A stretch of DNA of 64,000 nucleotides from Marinibaculum pumilum (lineage in GTDB: Bacteria; Pseudomonadota; Alphaproteobacteria; Ferrovibrionales; Ferrovibrionaceae). Below, one piece after another: positions 1-12,720 of the stretch. The position numbers were made by a program, and so were the translations under genes. The stretch lies in NCBI RefSeq assembly GCF_042646425.1, contig NZ_JBHRTR010000054.1, positions 186,001 to 250,000 on the forward strand, given 5' to 3'. The notes beneath the pieces were generated by a model. The model worked only from the letters and a program-made list of their open reading frames with translations, did no database searches and was not told the DNA's origin. Numbering within the stretch: position 1 is the stretch's first letter; every line of letters begins with the position of its first letter.

Positions 1-430
1 CCAGCTGCGGCATCAGGTCGTCGCCTTCCACGGTCGCAACCTTCAGCGGCAGGTCCAGTTCCAGCGCGATGGCACGCAGCGCATCGGCACAGGCCTGCGG
101 GTTCACCCCGCCGGCATTGGTCACGACCTTGATGCCCTGGCGGTGGATCTCCGGCAGCGCGTCGCGCAGGGTCGGATTGACGATGTCGATGGCATAGCCC
201 AGCTCGCCGGAGCGCTGCTTCGCCCGGGTCATGATCGCCATCGTGATCTCGGCCAGGGTCTCGTAGACCAGATAGTTCAGCCGCCCGGTCGCCAGCAGCT
301 GCGGCGTGGCATGCCAGGCATCGCCCCACATGCCCGCCGCGCCACCGATCACCACGACATCCTTGCCCCTGCCCCGGGAGGGCGGCCCCCCTGCCGGCGC
401 TTCCGCGTCCGGCATTCCGTCTTCCGCCAT
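1..430 (-). CDS. atuA: AtuA-family (DUF1446) protein, partial (N-terminal ~143 residues)
   Basis: The N-terminal part of an acyclic terpene utilization AtuA family protein; the rest lies beyond the left edge. After a short hydrophilic leader it reads VVVIGGAAGMWGDAWHATPQLL, then YLVYETLAEITMAIMTRAK, and later KVVTNAGGVNPQACADALRA and VEGDDL. This glycine-rich GxGxWGD start and NAGGVNP segment are characteristic of DUF1446. AtuA is required for citronellol/geraniol growth in Pseudomonas, but its chemistry is not firmly settled. The ATG at 430 has a GGGAGGA Shine-Dalgarno about 6 bases upstream. It follows the biotin carboxylase gene by 78 bases on the same strand and is probably the last visible gene of that operon. 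The family call is firm; the pathway is inferred from neighbours. Confidence 0.78.
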   Translation of the reverse strand, partial: MAEDGMPDAEAPAGGPPSRGRGKDVVVIGGAAGMWGDAWHATPQLLATGRLNYLVYETLAEITMAIMTRAKQRSGELGYAIDIVNPTLRDALPEIHRQGIKVVTNAGGVNPQACADALRAIALELDLPLKVATVEGDDLMPQL

Positions 431-508
431 TCCATTCCTCCCGCCGGTCCCCGGTCCCACACGACGATCCCGGGCCGGCGTTGCGCGTGACGCCGACCGT
501 CCGTGCGG

Positions 509-2503
509 TCAGCCTTCCGTCACCTCCAGCCTGACCAAAATGCTCTCCGCCGCAACCTGCGCCCCGGCGGCGACGGCAATCTCCGCCACCTGGCCGGCCA
601 CCGGCGCGGTCACGCCATGCTCCATCTTCATCGCCTCCAGCCCCAGCAGCCTCTGGCCGGCGGCGACGGTATCGCCGACCGCGACATCGATCCCGGTGAC
701 CTTGCCGTGCATCGGCGCCCGCACGATGCCGTCGCTGCCGGCAGCGGCCGCGGCGCCGGGTCGCAGCAGGGTCTCCGCAAAGCTGCGCACCGCGGCCAGA
801 TCCGCGACGTGAAGGCGGCCGTCCGCCTCCTCGGCGAAGGCCGCACTGCGGCGCACGCCGTCCAGGGTGAAGCGGATGCGGCCATCCTCGAGGTCGACCG
901 CTACGTCGTCGAACCTGTGCACCGCATCGCCGGTTGCGGCGGCGTAGCTGCCGGGCGCCCCGGCCGGGCGGACATGCACCTCCTGCTTCGCCGTCCCGCA
1001 AGTCAGGCGCAGCGCCGCCGCCAGTCCGCCGCCGGCCTGGCTGCTCTGCCAGTCCGCCATGCCGCCCGGTTGCCGATAGCCGGTGCCGCGACACAGATAG
1101 AGCAGCAGCGCCGCCAGGGCCCAGTCGGCCCCGCCGGGTGCCGGCGCGGGCCGGTCCAGCAGGCCGCGTTCGGCCAGGAAGCCGGTGGAGACCCCGCCGG
1201 CCGCGAAGGCCGGGTCTTCCAGCACCTGCAGCAGGAAGTCGCGGTTATGCGCCATCCCCAGCAGCACGGTGCGGCGCAGGCCCGTCGCCAGGCGGCGGCG
1301 CGCGACCTCGCGGTCCGGTCCGTGCGCGATGATCTTCGCCACCATCGGATCGTAGTGCGGCGAGACATGGAAGCCGGCAGAGATACCTGCATCGACCCGC
1401 AGCCCGGTTCCGGCCGGCGACTGCCAGCGCAGGACGGGACCGGAGGCCGGCATGAAGCCCTGCGCCGGATCCTCCGCATAGAGCCGCACCTCGATGGCAT
1501 GGCCGTCCAGCCGGATGGCGTCCTGCGCCAGCGGCAGGGGCGCGCCCTCCGCCACCGCAATCTGCCAGGCGACGAGGTCGAGCCCGGTGACCATCTCGGT
1601 CACCGGATGCTCCACCTGCAGGCGGGTGTTCATCTCCAGGAAGTAGAAGGCGCCGTCGGGCGCCAGCAGGAACTCCACCGTGCCGGCACCGCAATAACCG
1701 ATCGATCGTGCTGCGGTGACCGCGGCGGCGCCCATCTTGTCGCGCAACGCCTGGTCCATGCCCGGCGCGGGCGCCTCTTCCACCACCTTCTGGTGGCGGC
1801 GCTGCACGGAGCAGTCGCGCTCCCCCAGATGCACCGCATTTCCGTGGGCGTCGCCGAACACCTGGATCTCGACATGGCGGGCGCCATCTACGGCCTTTTC
1901 CAGCAGCAGGGTGCCGTCGCCGAAGGCGGCCTGCGCCTCGCCCCGCGCGCTGGCCAGGGCGGCAGGCAGGCCAGCCGCGTCGTCCACCCGGCGCATGCCG
2001 CGGCCGCCGCCGCCGGCAGCGGCCTTCACCATCACCGGAAAGCCGATCTCCGCCGCGGCGGCCGCCAGGCGGTCGTCGGACTGGTCTTCGTCCTGATAGC
2101 CCGGCACGCAGGGCACGCCGGCCTCGATCATCCGGCGCTTCGCCACCGCCTTGTCGCCCATCGCGCGGATCGCATCCGCCGACGGGCCGATGAAGGCGAT
2201 GCCCGCCGCCGCGCAGGCCTCGGCAAAGGCGGCGTTTTCCGACAGGAAGCCATAGCCCGGGTGCAGGGCGTCGGCGCCGGCGGCCTTCGCCGCCGCGATG
2301 ACCTTCGCACCGTCCAGGTAGGAGGCGGCCGATTCCGCGGCACCCAGCGGCACCGCCTCATCCGCCAGGGCGACATGCGGCGCCGCCAGGTCCGCCTCCG
2401 AATAGACGGCGACGGTGGCATAGCCCAGCCCGGCGGCGGTGCGCAGGACCCGGCAGGCGATTTCGCCCCGGTTCGCGACAAGGATCTTCGAAAAGCCCGC
2501 CAT
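509..2503 (-). CDS. atuF: Acyl-CoA carboxylase biotin-containing alpha subunit, geranyl-CoA/methylcrotonyl-CoA type
   Basis: A 664-residue fused biotin carboxylase/biotin carrier subunit, which uses ATP and bicarbonate to carboxylate its own biotin. The N-terminus KILVANRGEIACRVLRTA is the classic biotin carboxylase start. The ATP-grasp region contains VMVKAAAGGGGRGMR (about residues 157-171), followed by EMNTRLQVEHPVTE. The C-terminal biotinyl domain carries EAMKMEHG with the acceptor lysine at about K626. The length matches MccA/AtuF/LiuD. The GTG at 2506 is in frame, but the ATG at 2503 has GAGGG 4-5 bases upstream and is preferred. It starts 5 bases after the crotonase stop, so translation is likely coupled. 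The adjacent AtuA-like gene favours geranyl-CoA over methylcrotonyl-CoA, but the sequence alone does not decide this. Confidence 0.85.
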   Translation of the reverse strand: MAGFSKILVANRGEIACRVLRTAAGLGYATVAVYSEADLAAPHVALADEAVPLGAAESAASYLDGAKVIAAAKAAGADALHPGYGFLSENAAFAEACAAAGIAFIGPSADAIRAMGDKAVAKRRMIEAGVPCVPGYQDEDQSDDRLAAAAAEIGFPVMVKAAAGGGGRGMRRVDDAAGLPAALASARGEAQAAFGDGTLLLEKAVDGARHVEIQVFGDAHGNAVHLGERDCSVQRRHQKVVEEAPAPGMDQALRDKMGAAAVTAARSIGYCGAGTVEFLLAPDGAFYFLEMNTRLQVEHPVTEMVTGLDLVAWQIAVAEGAPLPLAQDAIRLDGHAIEVRLYAEDPAQGFMPASGPVLRWQSPAGTGLRVDAGISAGFHVSPHYDPMVAKIIAHGPDREVARRRLATGLRRTVLLGMAHNRDFLLQVLEDPAFAAGGVSTGFLAERGLLDRPAPAPGGADWALAALLLYLCRGTGYRQPGGMADWQSSQAGGGLAAALRLTCGTAKQEVHVRPAGAPGSYAAATGDAVHRFDDVAVDLEDGRIRFTLDGVRRSAAFAEEADGRLHVADLAAVRSFAETLLRPGAAAAAGSDGIVRAPMHGKVTGIDVAVGDTVAAGQRLLGLEAMKMEHGVTAPVAGQVAEIAVAAGAQVAAESILVRLEVTEG

Positions 2504-2508
2504 CACCC

Positions 2509-3351
2509 TCAGCCCGTCCGCTCGATCCAGCCGGCCGGCCGCTTCTCCAGGAAGGCGGCGACGCCTTCGCGCCCCTCCGGCCCGCGCATGCAGGCGGCGA
2601 AATGCATCGCCGCCATGTCCAGCACCTCCGCCTGCGGCCGGCTCTGCGCGGCGAACAGGATCTCCTTGGTGGCGGCATTGGCGCCCGGCGCGCAGCGGCC
2701 GACCTGGTTCAGGACCCGGGCCAGGGTGACGTCCAGGGCGACCGGGTCGGGCACCACCTCGTGCACCAGGCCCAGCTGCCCGGCGCGGGTACCGTCGAAG
2801 CGGGCGCCGGTCATCATCAGCTGCCGCGCCGCGGTCAGGCCGATGCGCTGCACCACGAAGGCCGCCACCTGCGCCGCCGGCAGGCCGAAGCCGGTCTCGG
2901 TCAGCGCGAACTGCGTGTCGCAGACCGCGATCGCGATGTCGCTGACGCAGACCAGCCCCATGCCGCCGCCCAGCGCCTCCCCCTCCACCAGCATCACCAC
3001 GGTCTGCGGCAGCTCGTTCATCGCGGTCAGGAAGTCGCCGAACGCCCTGTTCTGCCGCACGACGGGATCGGTGGCGCCGGACGCGGGCACCTCGTCGCGC
3101 ATCTTTTCGTAGAAGCCGCGGATATCGTCGCCGGTGCAGAACGTGCCGCCGGCGCCGCGCAGCACCAGGGTGCGCAGGCTGCGGTCCCCGCGCACCGCCG
3201 CGGTCACCGCCAGCAGCTCCTGCACCATCGTGGCGTCCAGCAGGTTGCGGGTGTCGGGGCGGTTCAGGGTGACATGCAGCACCGACCCGCGGCGCTCCAG
3301 CGCCAAGGCCGTGCAGTCTGGAAGTTCATTGCTCATCGCGGTTTCGTTCAT
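2509..3351 (-). CDS. atuE: Enoyl-CoA hydratase of the carboxylase cluster (AtuE/LiuC-like)
   Basis: A crotonase-fold protein of about 280 residues, expected to hydrate the unsaturated product of the adjacent carboxylase (isohexenylglutaconyl-CoA or methylglutaconyl-CoA). Typical crotonase blocks are LHVTLNRPDTRNLLD near the N-terminus, the oxyanion-hole region GAGGTFCTGDDIRGF and EGEALGGGMGLVCVSDIAIA, then FALTETGFGLPAAQ, whose Glu is the likely catalytic residue. The start is uncertain: ATG 3351 directly abuts an AAGGGGG run, ATG 3336 lies 15 bases after it, and a TTG at 3384 extends the frame to the end of the upstream gene. It sits between the two carboxylase subunit genes, as in atu and liu operons. 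Confidence 0.8.
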   Translation of the reverse strand: MNETAMSNELPDCTALALERRGSVLHVTLNRPDTRNLLDATMVQELLAVTAAVRGDRSLRTLVLRGAGGTFCTGDDIRGFYEKMRDEVPASGATDPVVRQNRAFGDFLTAMNELPQTVVMLVEGEALGGGMGLVCVSDIAIAVCDTQFALTETGFGLPAAQVAAFVVQRIGLTAARQLMMTGARFDGTRAGQLGLVHEVVPDPVALDVTLARVLNQVGRCAPGANAATKEILFAAQSRPQAEVLDMAAMHFAACMRGPEGREGVAAFLEKRPAGWIERTG

Positions 3352-3385
3352 CCCCCTTGTCCTGGCCGTCGCGGGTTGCCGCAAC

Positions 3386-5008
3386 CTACATCCGCGCCAC
3401 GCCGAAGCTGTTGGGGAAGACGCGGCGGGCGCCGGCCTCCCGGATCGTCGCCAGCAGGAAGCCCAGCACGTTGCGGGTGTCGCGCGGGTCGATCATGCCG
3501 TCGTCCAGCAGCAGCCCGGAGGTGTAGAAGGCATCGGCCTGGCTGGCGAAGGTGTCGATGATCTTGCGCTCCTGCGCGGCCAGCGCCTCTTCGTCCACCG
3601 CCACGCCGCGGCGCTCCGCGCTGCCGCGGGCAACGATCGACATCGTGGTCGCCGCCTGCTCCGGCCCCATCACGCCGGTCATCGCGTTCGGCCAGGTCAT
3701 CAGGAAGCGGGGGTCGTAGGCGCGGCCGCACATGCCGTAATTGCCGGCGCCGAAGCTGGCGCCGATCATGAAGGTCAGCTTCGGCGCGGAGGCGTTGGCG
3801 ACCGCCTGGATCATCTTCGAGCCGTGCTTGATCATGCCGCCCTCCTCGTAGGCGCGGCCGACCATGTAGCCGGTGGTGTTCTGCAGGAAGACGATCGGCG
3901 TGTCGGTCTGGCAGAGCAGCTGGATGAACTGCGCCGCCTTGGTCGCGCCGTTCGGGTCGATCGGCCCGTTATTGCCGATGAAGCCCACCGGCATGCCGTG
4001 GACCTCCGCCTGGATGCAGACGGTATGCGGCCCGTAGCGCTCCTTGAAGCCCAGCATGTCGGAGCCGTCGACGATGCGCGCGACCACCTCGCGCACGTCG
4101 TAGGGCCGGCGATAGTCGACCGGCACCACGCCGGCGATCTCGTCCGGGTCGTATTTCGGCGGCCGGCCGCCGGTCGCTCCGGCACCCGGCGCGTGGCGGT
4201 TCCAGCCCAGCCGGGCGACGATCTCGCGCCCGATCCGCACGCCGTCGGTATCGTCCTCGGCGACATATTCGGCCAGGCCCGAGATCGTGGCATGCATGTC
4301 GGCGCCGCCCAGTTCCTCGTCGGTGGCGATCTCCCCCGTCGCCGCCTTCAGCAGCGGCGGTCCGGCCAGGAACGCCTTCGCCCGCCCGCGCACCGCGACG
4401 ACATAGTCGCTGAGCCCCGGCATGTAGGCGCCGCCGGCGGTCGAGGAACCGTGCAGGACGGTGATCACCGGGATGCCCGCGGCGCTGAGCCTTGCCAGGT
4501 TGCCGAACAGGGCGCCGCCGGTGACGAAGCCCTCGACCCGGTAGCGCAGCAGGTTGGCACCGGCGCTTTCCACCAGGTGGATGAAGGGCAGGCGGTTGGC
4601 CAGCGCGATCTCCTGGCAGCGCAGCACCTTCTCCGCGCTGCCGGGGCCATAGGCGCCGGCGGAGATCCCCGAATCGGTGGCCAGGATCAGGCAGCGGGTG
4701 CCGGCGACGAAGCCGATCCCCGCAATGTGGCTGCCGCCGGGGATCGTCTTCTCCGCATCCGGCGTGTCCCGCAGATAGCCCGCCATGCTGGCCAGTGTCA
4801 GGAAAGGCGCACCCGGATCCAGCAGCCGCGCCAGCCGCTCGCGCGGGAGGATCTGGCCGCGCCTGGCGAAACGCTCCGCCTCCCGGGCCGAGGCGGACGC
4901 GGCCCGTTCCTCCAGCCCCCGCATCCGGTCGACCAGCGCCAGCATGGAGCGGCGGTTCTCCGCATAGCTCTCGCTGCCGGTGACGATCTGGGACTGGAAA
5001 ACGGGCAT
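3386..5008 (-). CDS. atuC: Acyl-CoA carboxylase carboxyltransferase beta subunit (AtuC/LiuB-like)
   Basis: A 540-residue carboxyltransferase subunit that moves CO2 from biotin to an acyl-CoA. Recognisable blocks are HLVESAGANLLRYRVEGF, HGSSTAGGAYMPGLSDYVV and AKAFLAGPPLLKAATGEI in the N-terminal half. The C-terminal half has FIGNNGPIDPNGATKAAQFI, FLQNTTGYMVGRAYEEGG and IGASFGAGNYGMCGRAYDPRF, a standard MCC/GCC-beta signature. Length equals that of MccB/AtuC. Start ATG has GGAGAGGG 3-9 bases upstream. It is the first gene of the minus-strand cluster and is divergent from the sensor kinase. Geranyl-CoA specificity is inferred from the AtuA neighbour; methylcrotonyl-CoA remains possible. Confidence 0.85.
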   Translation of the reverse strand: MPVFQSQIVTGSESYAENRRSMLALVDRMRGLEERAASASAREAERFARRGQILPRERLARLLDPGAPFLTLASMAGYLRDTPDAEKTIPGGSHIAGIGFVAGTRCLILATDSGISAGAYGPGSAEKVLRCQEIALANRLPFIHLVESAGANLLRYRVEGFVTGGALFGNLARLSAAGIPVITVLHGSSTAGGAYMPGLSDYVVAVRGRAKAFLAGPPLLKAATGEIATDEELGGADMHATISGLAEYVAEDDTDGVRIGREIVARLGWNRHAPGAGATGGRPPKYDPDEIAGVVPVDYRRPYDVREVVARIVDGSDMLGFKERYGPHTVCIQAEVHGMPVGFIGNNGPIDPNGATKAAQFIQLLCQTDTPIVFLQNTTGYMVGRAYEEGGMIKHGSKMIQAVANASAPKLTFMIGASFGAGNYGMCGRAYDPRFLMTWPNAMTGVMGPEQAATTMSIVARGSAERRGVAVDEEALAAQERKIIDTFASQADAFYTSGLLLDDGMIDPRDTRNVLGFLLATIREAGARRVFPNSFGVARM

Positions 5009-5325
5009 TTCCCTCTCCTGCTTTCTTTCTGGCCGGCGCCGATGAAGGGTAAGCCGGCAGCAGAAGTCAACGGCCGACCGGGGCGGCCGCCTCGGGTATT
5101 CATCGCTTGTTTATCCATGAACGGCAGAATACTGCGAGGATGCCGCCGATCCGCGTGGCCTGCTCGGCCCGGCTCCCGATGGCCTGGCTCCCGATGGGCC
5201 GGCTTCGTCGGCCGCCGCATCGCAAGAGCTGCCGCAGCCGGGAAGCGCGGGCCAGCTATCTCAACGACAGCCTGCCCGACGGAAGCAGGAGGAAACAGAG
5301 GTCGAGGAAAGCCGGTGCACGTGTG
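5009..5325. other. Divergent intergenic region with no gene seen
   Basis: This 317-base stretch separates the divergent carboxylase operon and sensor kinase and should contain both promoters. A weak TTGTTT (5107-5112) with TACTGC 17 bases on is the only sigma70-like pair I could place for the plus strand. The 12-mer GGCTCCCGATGG occurs twice, at 5171 and 5186. The kinase reading frame stays open leftwards to 5107, but that part looks non-coding. Confidence 0.4.
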
Positions 5326-8685
<3,360 letters not shown>

Positions 8686-8698
8686 GGGCCGAATCCCT

Positions 8699-9565
8699 TC
8701 AGCCGGTCCCGCCCCCGCGCTTGCCTTCGCCCTTCCCCTCCCCCTTGGCGCTGCCCTCCCGAGCCTCCCGGAACGCGGGCTCCCGCTTCTCGCGGAAGGC
8801 CCGGCCGCCTTCCCGGCTTTCCGGGGTCGCGTAGTAGAGCGACAGCGCCTGCATGCCCATGCGTCCGATGCCGCGGATGGAATCGCTGTCGGCGTTGAAC
8901 GACCGCTTGGCGATCGCCAGCGCGGTCGGGCTGCGCTTCAGCAGTTCCCGGCACCAGCGCTCGACCTCGGCATCCAGTTCCTCGTCCGGCACGACCGCGT
9001 TGACCAGGCCCATGGCGAAGGCCTCCTCCGCGCTGTAGCGCAGGCAGAGGTACCACATCTCCCGCGCCCGCTTCTCGCCCACCACGCGGGCGAGATAGGC
9101 GGTGCCGAAGCCGGGATCGACGGAGCCGACCTTCGGCCCCACCTGGCCGAAACGCGCGCCCTCGCCCGCGATCGTCAGGTCGCAGAGGGTGGCCAGGACA
9201 TTGCCGCCGCCGATCGCATAGCCCTGCACCCGCGCGATCACCGGTTGCGGCACCTCGCGGATCACGTCGTGCAGCGCCTCGATCGGCAGGCCGATCGTGC
9301 CGCGGCCGCCATAGCCGCCGGTCGCCGCAGCGTCGCCGGGCTCCGTGTCGTCATGCCCGCCCTGGTCGCCGCCGGTGCAGAACGCCTTGTCGCCTGCCCC
9401 GGTCAGCACGATGACGCCGGTCTCCCGGTTCCAGCCGGCCCGGTTGAAGGCGTCGATCAGCTCCTCGCAGGTCTGCGCGCGGAAGGCGTTCATCACCTCC
9501 GGGCGGTTGATGGTGATGCGGGCGACGCCGTCGGCCTCCGCATACAGAATGTCGCCATAGTCCAT
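8699..9565 (-). CDS. badI: BadI-like 2-ketocyclohexanecarboxyl-CoA hydrolase (crotonase family)
   Basis: A 288-residue crotonase-superfamily protein that resembles Rhodopseudomonas BadI closely along its length. BadI hydrolytically opens the ring of 2-ketocyclohexanecarboxyl-CoA to give pimeloyl-CoA. Diagnostic blocks are ITINRPEVMNAFRAQTCEEL, AGDKAFCTGGDQ, RGTIGLPIEALHDVIREV, VIARVQGYAIGGGNVLATLCDL, FGQVGPKVGSVDPGFGTAYL and PTALAIAKRSFN. Compared with BadI there is a short insertion after CTGGDQ and a Lys/Gly/Glu-rich tail. ATG 9565 has GGAGGGGA at ideal spacing, so the long N-terminal extension in this frame is not coding. The related reaction type (MenB-like ring chemistry) cannot be fully excluded. 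The gene lies apart from other bad or aliA/B genes; a CMD-family gene is just upstream. Confidence 0.8.
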   Translation of the reverse strand: MDYGDILYAEADGVARITINRPEVMNAFRAQTCEELIDAFNRAGWNRETGVIVLTGAGDKAFCTGGDQGGHDDTEPGDAAATGGYGGRGTIGLPIEALHDVIREVPQPVIARVQGYAIGGGNVLATLCDLTIAGEGARFGQVGPKVGSVDPGFGTAYLARVVGEKRAREMWYLCLRYSAEEAFAMGLVNAVVPDEELDAEVERWCRELLKRSPTALAIAKRSFNADSDSIRGIGRMGMQALSLYYATPESREGGRAFREKREPAFREAREGSAKGEGKGEGKRGGGTG

Positions 9566-9599
9566 GTCTTCCCCTCCGGCCGGCCGCCTCGCTTGATGG

Positions 9600-10196
9600 T
9601 CAACCTCCGCCATGGTTGCCGGGTTCCCAGCCGGCAGCCGACAGATGCCCCTCGGCAAAGCGGAGCGGGTCCTGCTCCAGGTCGGTCGCCATGGTGTCGT
9701 TCCAGCGGTTGAACCAGCCGAACAGGGAGATGACGGAGACGATCTCGACAATCTGCCCGTCGTCGAAATGCTTCTTCAGTTCGGCGAAATGGGCATCGGT
9801 GGCGCCGTTCGGCACCTGGCCGGCCACCAGGGCCAGGTCCAGCGCCGCCTTTTCCGCCGCGGAGAAGAGCGGACTGCGGTCGTAGCTCCACAGCGCATCG
9901 ACCTTCTCCGCCGGGACTTCGGCACGATGGGCGTTGTGGGCGGTATGCGCCTGGCAGTAGCGGCAGCCGGCGGCATTGCTGACGATATGGGCGATCATCC
10001 ATTTCAGGTCGCGCGGCACCGCGCCCGGCTCCAGCATCACCGCGGTGCCCAGCGCCAGCACCCCTTCCAGGATCTTCGGCCGCAGCGCCATGGTGAGCAT
10101 CGAGTTCGGGACATAGCCGCTGACCTGGCGCATCACCGCGAATCGCTCCGCAAAGCCTTCCGGCTCCGGTCCGGCCGGCGGATCCAGTCGTGCCAT
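9600..10196 (-). CDS. Carboxymuconolactone decarboxylase/AhpD-like family protein
   Basis: A 198-residue all-helical protein of the CMD/peroxidase-related family. The CxxC-type motif CRYCQAHT places C78, C81 and H84 as the redox-active cysteines and proton relay, as in AhpD-like alkylhydroperoxidases. The following helix with VDALWSYDRSPLFSAAEKAALDLA is also typical. Start ATG has GGAGGGGAGG upstream. The downstream badI-like gene begins 34 bases after the stop, so the two are probably cotranscribed. The physiological substrate is unknown; the family includes both decarboxylases and peroxidase-like proteins, and the CxxC favours the redox type. Confidence 0.82.
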   Translation of the reverse strand: MARLDPPAGPEPEGFAERFAVMRQVSGYVPNSMLTMALRPKILEGVLALGTAVMLEPGAVPRDLKWMIAHIVSNAAGCRYCQAHTAHNAHRAEVPAEKVDALWSYDRSPLFSAAEKAALDLALVAGQVPNGATDAHFAELKKHFDDGQIVEIVSVISLFGWFNRWNDTMATDLEQDPLRFAEGHLSAAGWEPGNHGGG

Positions 10197-10317
10197 CTGT
10201 CTGCCTCCCCTCCGTTGTTGCCCTTCGACGGGGCCCCTCGCTGCGCCCTATGATGCCGGAAACGGACCGCGCGCACAGGCAGGCCTTGCCATGCGGCCGA
10301 AGGGGAAGCAGCCAGCC

Positions 10318-11703
<1,386 letters not shown>

Positions 11704-11739
11704 GGGACAGGTCACCCGACGTCACAGCCCTGGCCCCAT

Positions 11740-11768
11740 TTGTACTTTTTGCGTGTGTTCTATATCAT
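11740..11768 (+). promoter_or_regulatory. Candidate sigma70 promoter of the lipoprotein gene
   Basis: An AT-rich island in otherwise GC-rich sequence. TTGTAC (11740-11745) and TATCAT (11763-11768) are separated by 17 bases, and the lipoprotein ATG lies 38 bases downstream of the -10. Confidence 0.42.
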
Positions 11769-11805
11769 GTATCGCGCAATGGTACATGCCGCAGGGGGGT
11801 CGACG

Positions 11806-12684
11806 ATGCCCGCCTTTCCGCCACTGAAGCTCATCGCGGCTGGCATGGCCTGCCTGGCTCTTTCCGCCTGCGGCAACGTTCCCGAACTTCTCATGATGGG
11901 CGAGAGCCGGAGCGCGGCGGTCTCGCGCTATGCCCTGGAGTCGGCGCCGAAAACGTCCGGCTGCGTGCCGGAGGAACGGTCGGGCGCGCAGATCCAAAAG
12001 CTGCCCGCACCAAGCGTGGCGCTCCTTCTCGGCGGATTCAGTCTCGCGACCACGGCCGCCAGCGATGCCGCCGCGGATGCGGTGAAGGCGAAGGCGAAGC
12101 GCTTCTCCCGCACCTTCGTCGTGGCCACGAACGTCGAATCCTTCTCCCCGACCAAGGACAAGCCGGCATGTTTCCTTGTTGAGCGGCAGCCCAAGCTCTC
12201 TACCGATGGCACGCCTCTCGGCGACAATTCCGACATGAAGCTCCTGCTCCGCTTCACCCCCTTTGGCGCTGGCGCCGTGACGGTGGAGCCGGTCGAATTG
12301 AGGGTCACTAACGGCTTCCTGGCGTCCACCCTGCCCGACGACCGGACCGCCAGCTATGACGTCAGCGTCGGCATGGCCGTGATACCAGGCCCCGGGGAGG
12401 ACCGCTGGCTGGTACCGGCCTACAACCAGAACATCCGGATCTCAGATATCGCTCTGGACAAGTCCTATACCGGCGGGGAACTCCTGGCGCGCATGGAGGC
12501 CAACACGACGGCCCTGATGCCCGACCCGGCGGGCCGCCCGGTGACGGTGGCCGTATCGGTCACCGAACATGGCAGCGGAGCCGAACGGTTGGGCGGTTTT
12601 GACGAGGCACGCTACAAAGCCAACGCGGCACTGATCCGGACTGCGCTGGGCAACTACCTGAAGGAACGGGTCACGGCAGAGTGA
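11806..12684 (+). CDS. Predicted lipoprotein of unknown function
   Basis: A 292-residue exported lipoprotein: the signal peptide ends in the lipobox LSAC with the lipidated cysteine at C22. The mature part begins GNVPELL and includes C47-region residues SGCVPEE, a hydrophobic stretch SVALLLGGFSLATTAASDAAADAV, and a C-terminal half rich in beta-prone segments (VTVEPVELRVTN, SYDVSVGMAVIPG). I do not recognise the family. The ATG at 11806 follows AGGGGGG by 7 bases; two upstream in-frame ATGs lack this. Codon use is less GC-extreme than its neighbours, which might indicate later acquisition or low expression. It converges with the SDR gene. Confidence 0.68.
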   Translation: MPAFPPLKLIAAGMACLALSACGNVPELLMMGESRSAAVSRYALESAPKTSGCVPEERSGAQIQKLPAPSVALLLGGFSLATTAASDAAADAVKAKAKRFSRTFVVATNVESFSPTKDKPACFLVERQPKLSTDGTPLGDNSDMKLLLRFTPFGAGAVTVEPVELRVTNGFLASTLPDDRTASYDVSVGMAVIPGPGEDRWLVPAYNQNIRISDIALDKSYTGGELLARMEANTTALMPDPAGRPVTVAVSVTEHGSGAERLGGFDEARYKANAALIRTALGNYLKERVTAE

Positions 12685-12720
12685 CGCCGGGCTCCGTCGC
12701 GACCGGCTGCCAGCCGGGCG

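Noticed and set aside
503..3112. Long plus-strand open frame of 869 codons opposite the carboxylase and hydratase genes
   Set aside because: Composition is Arg/His/Gly/Gln-rich with no recognisable motif; it is the antisense shadow of two strongly supported genes in very GC-rich DNA.
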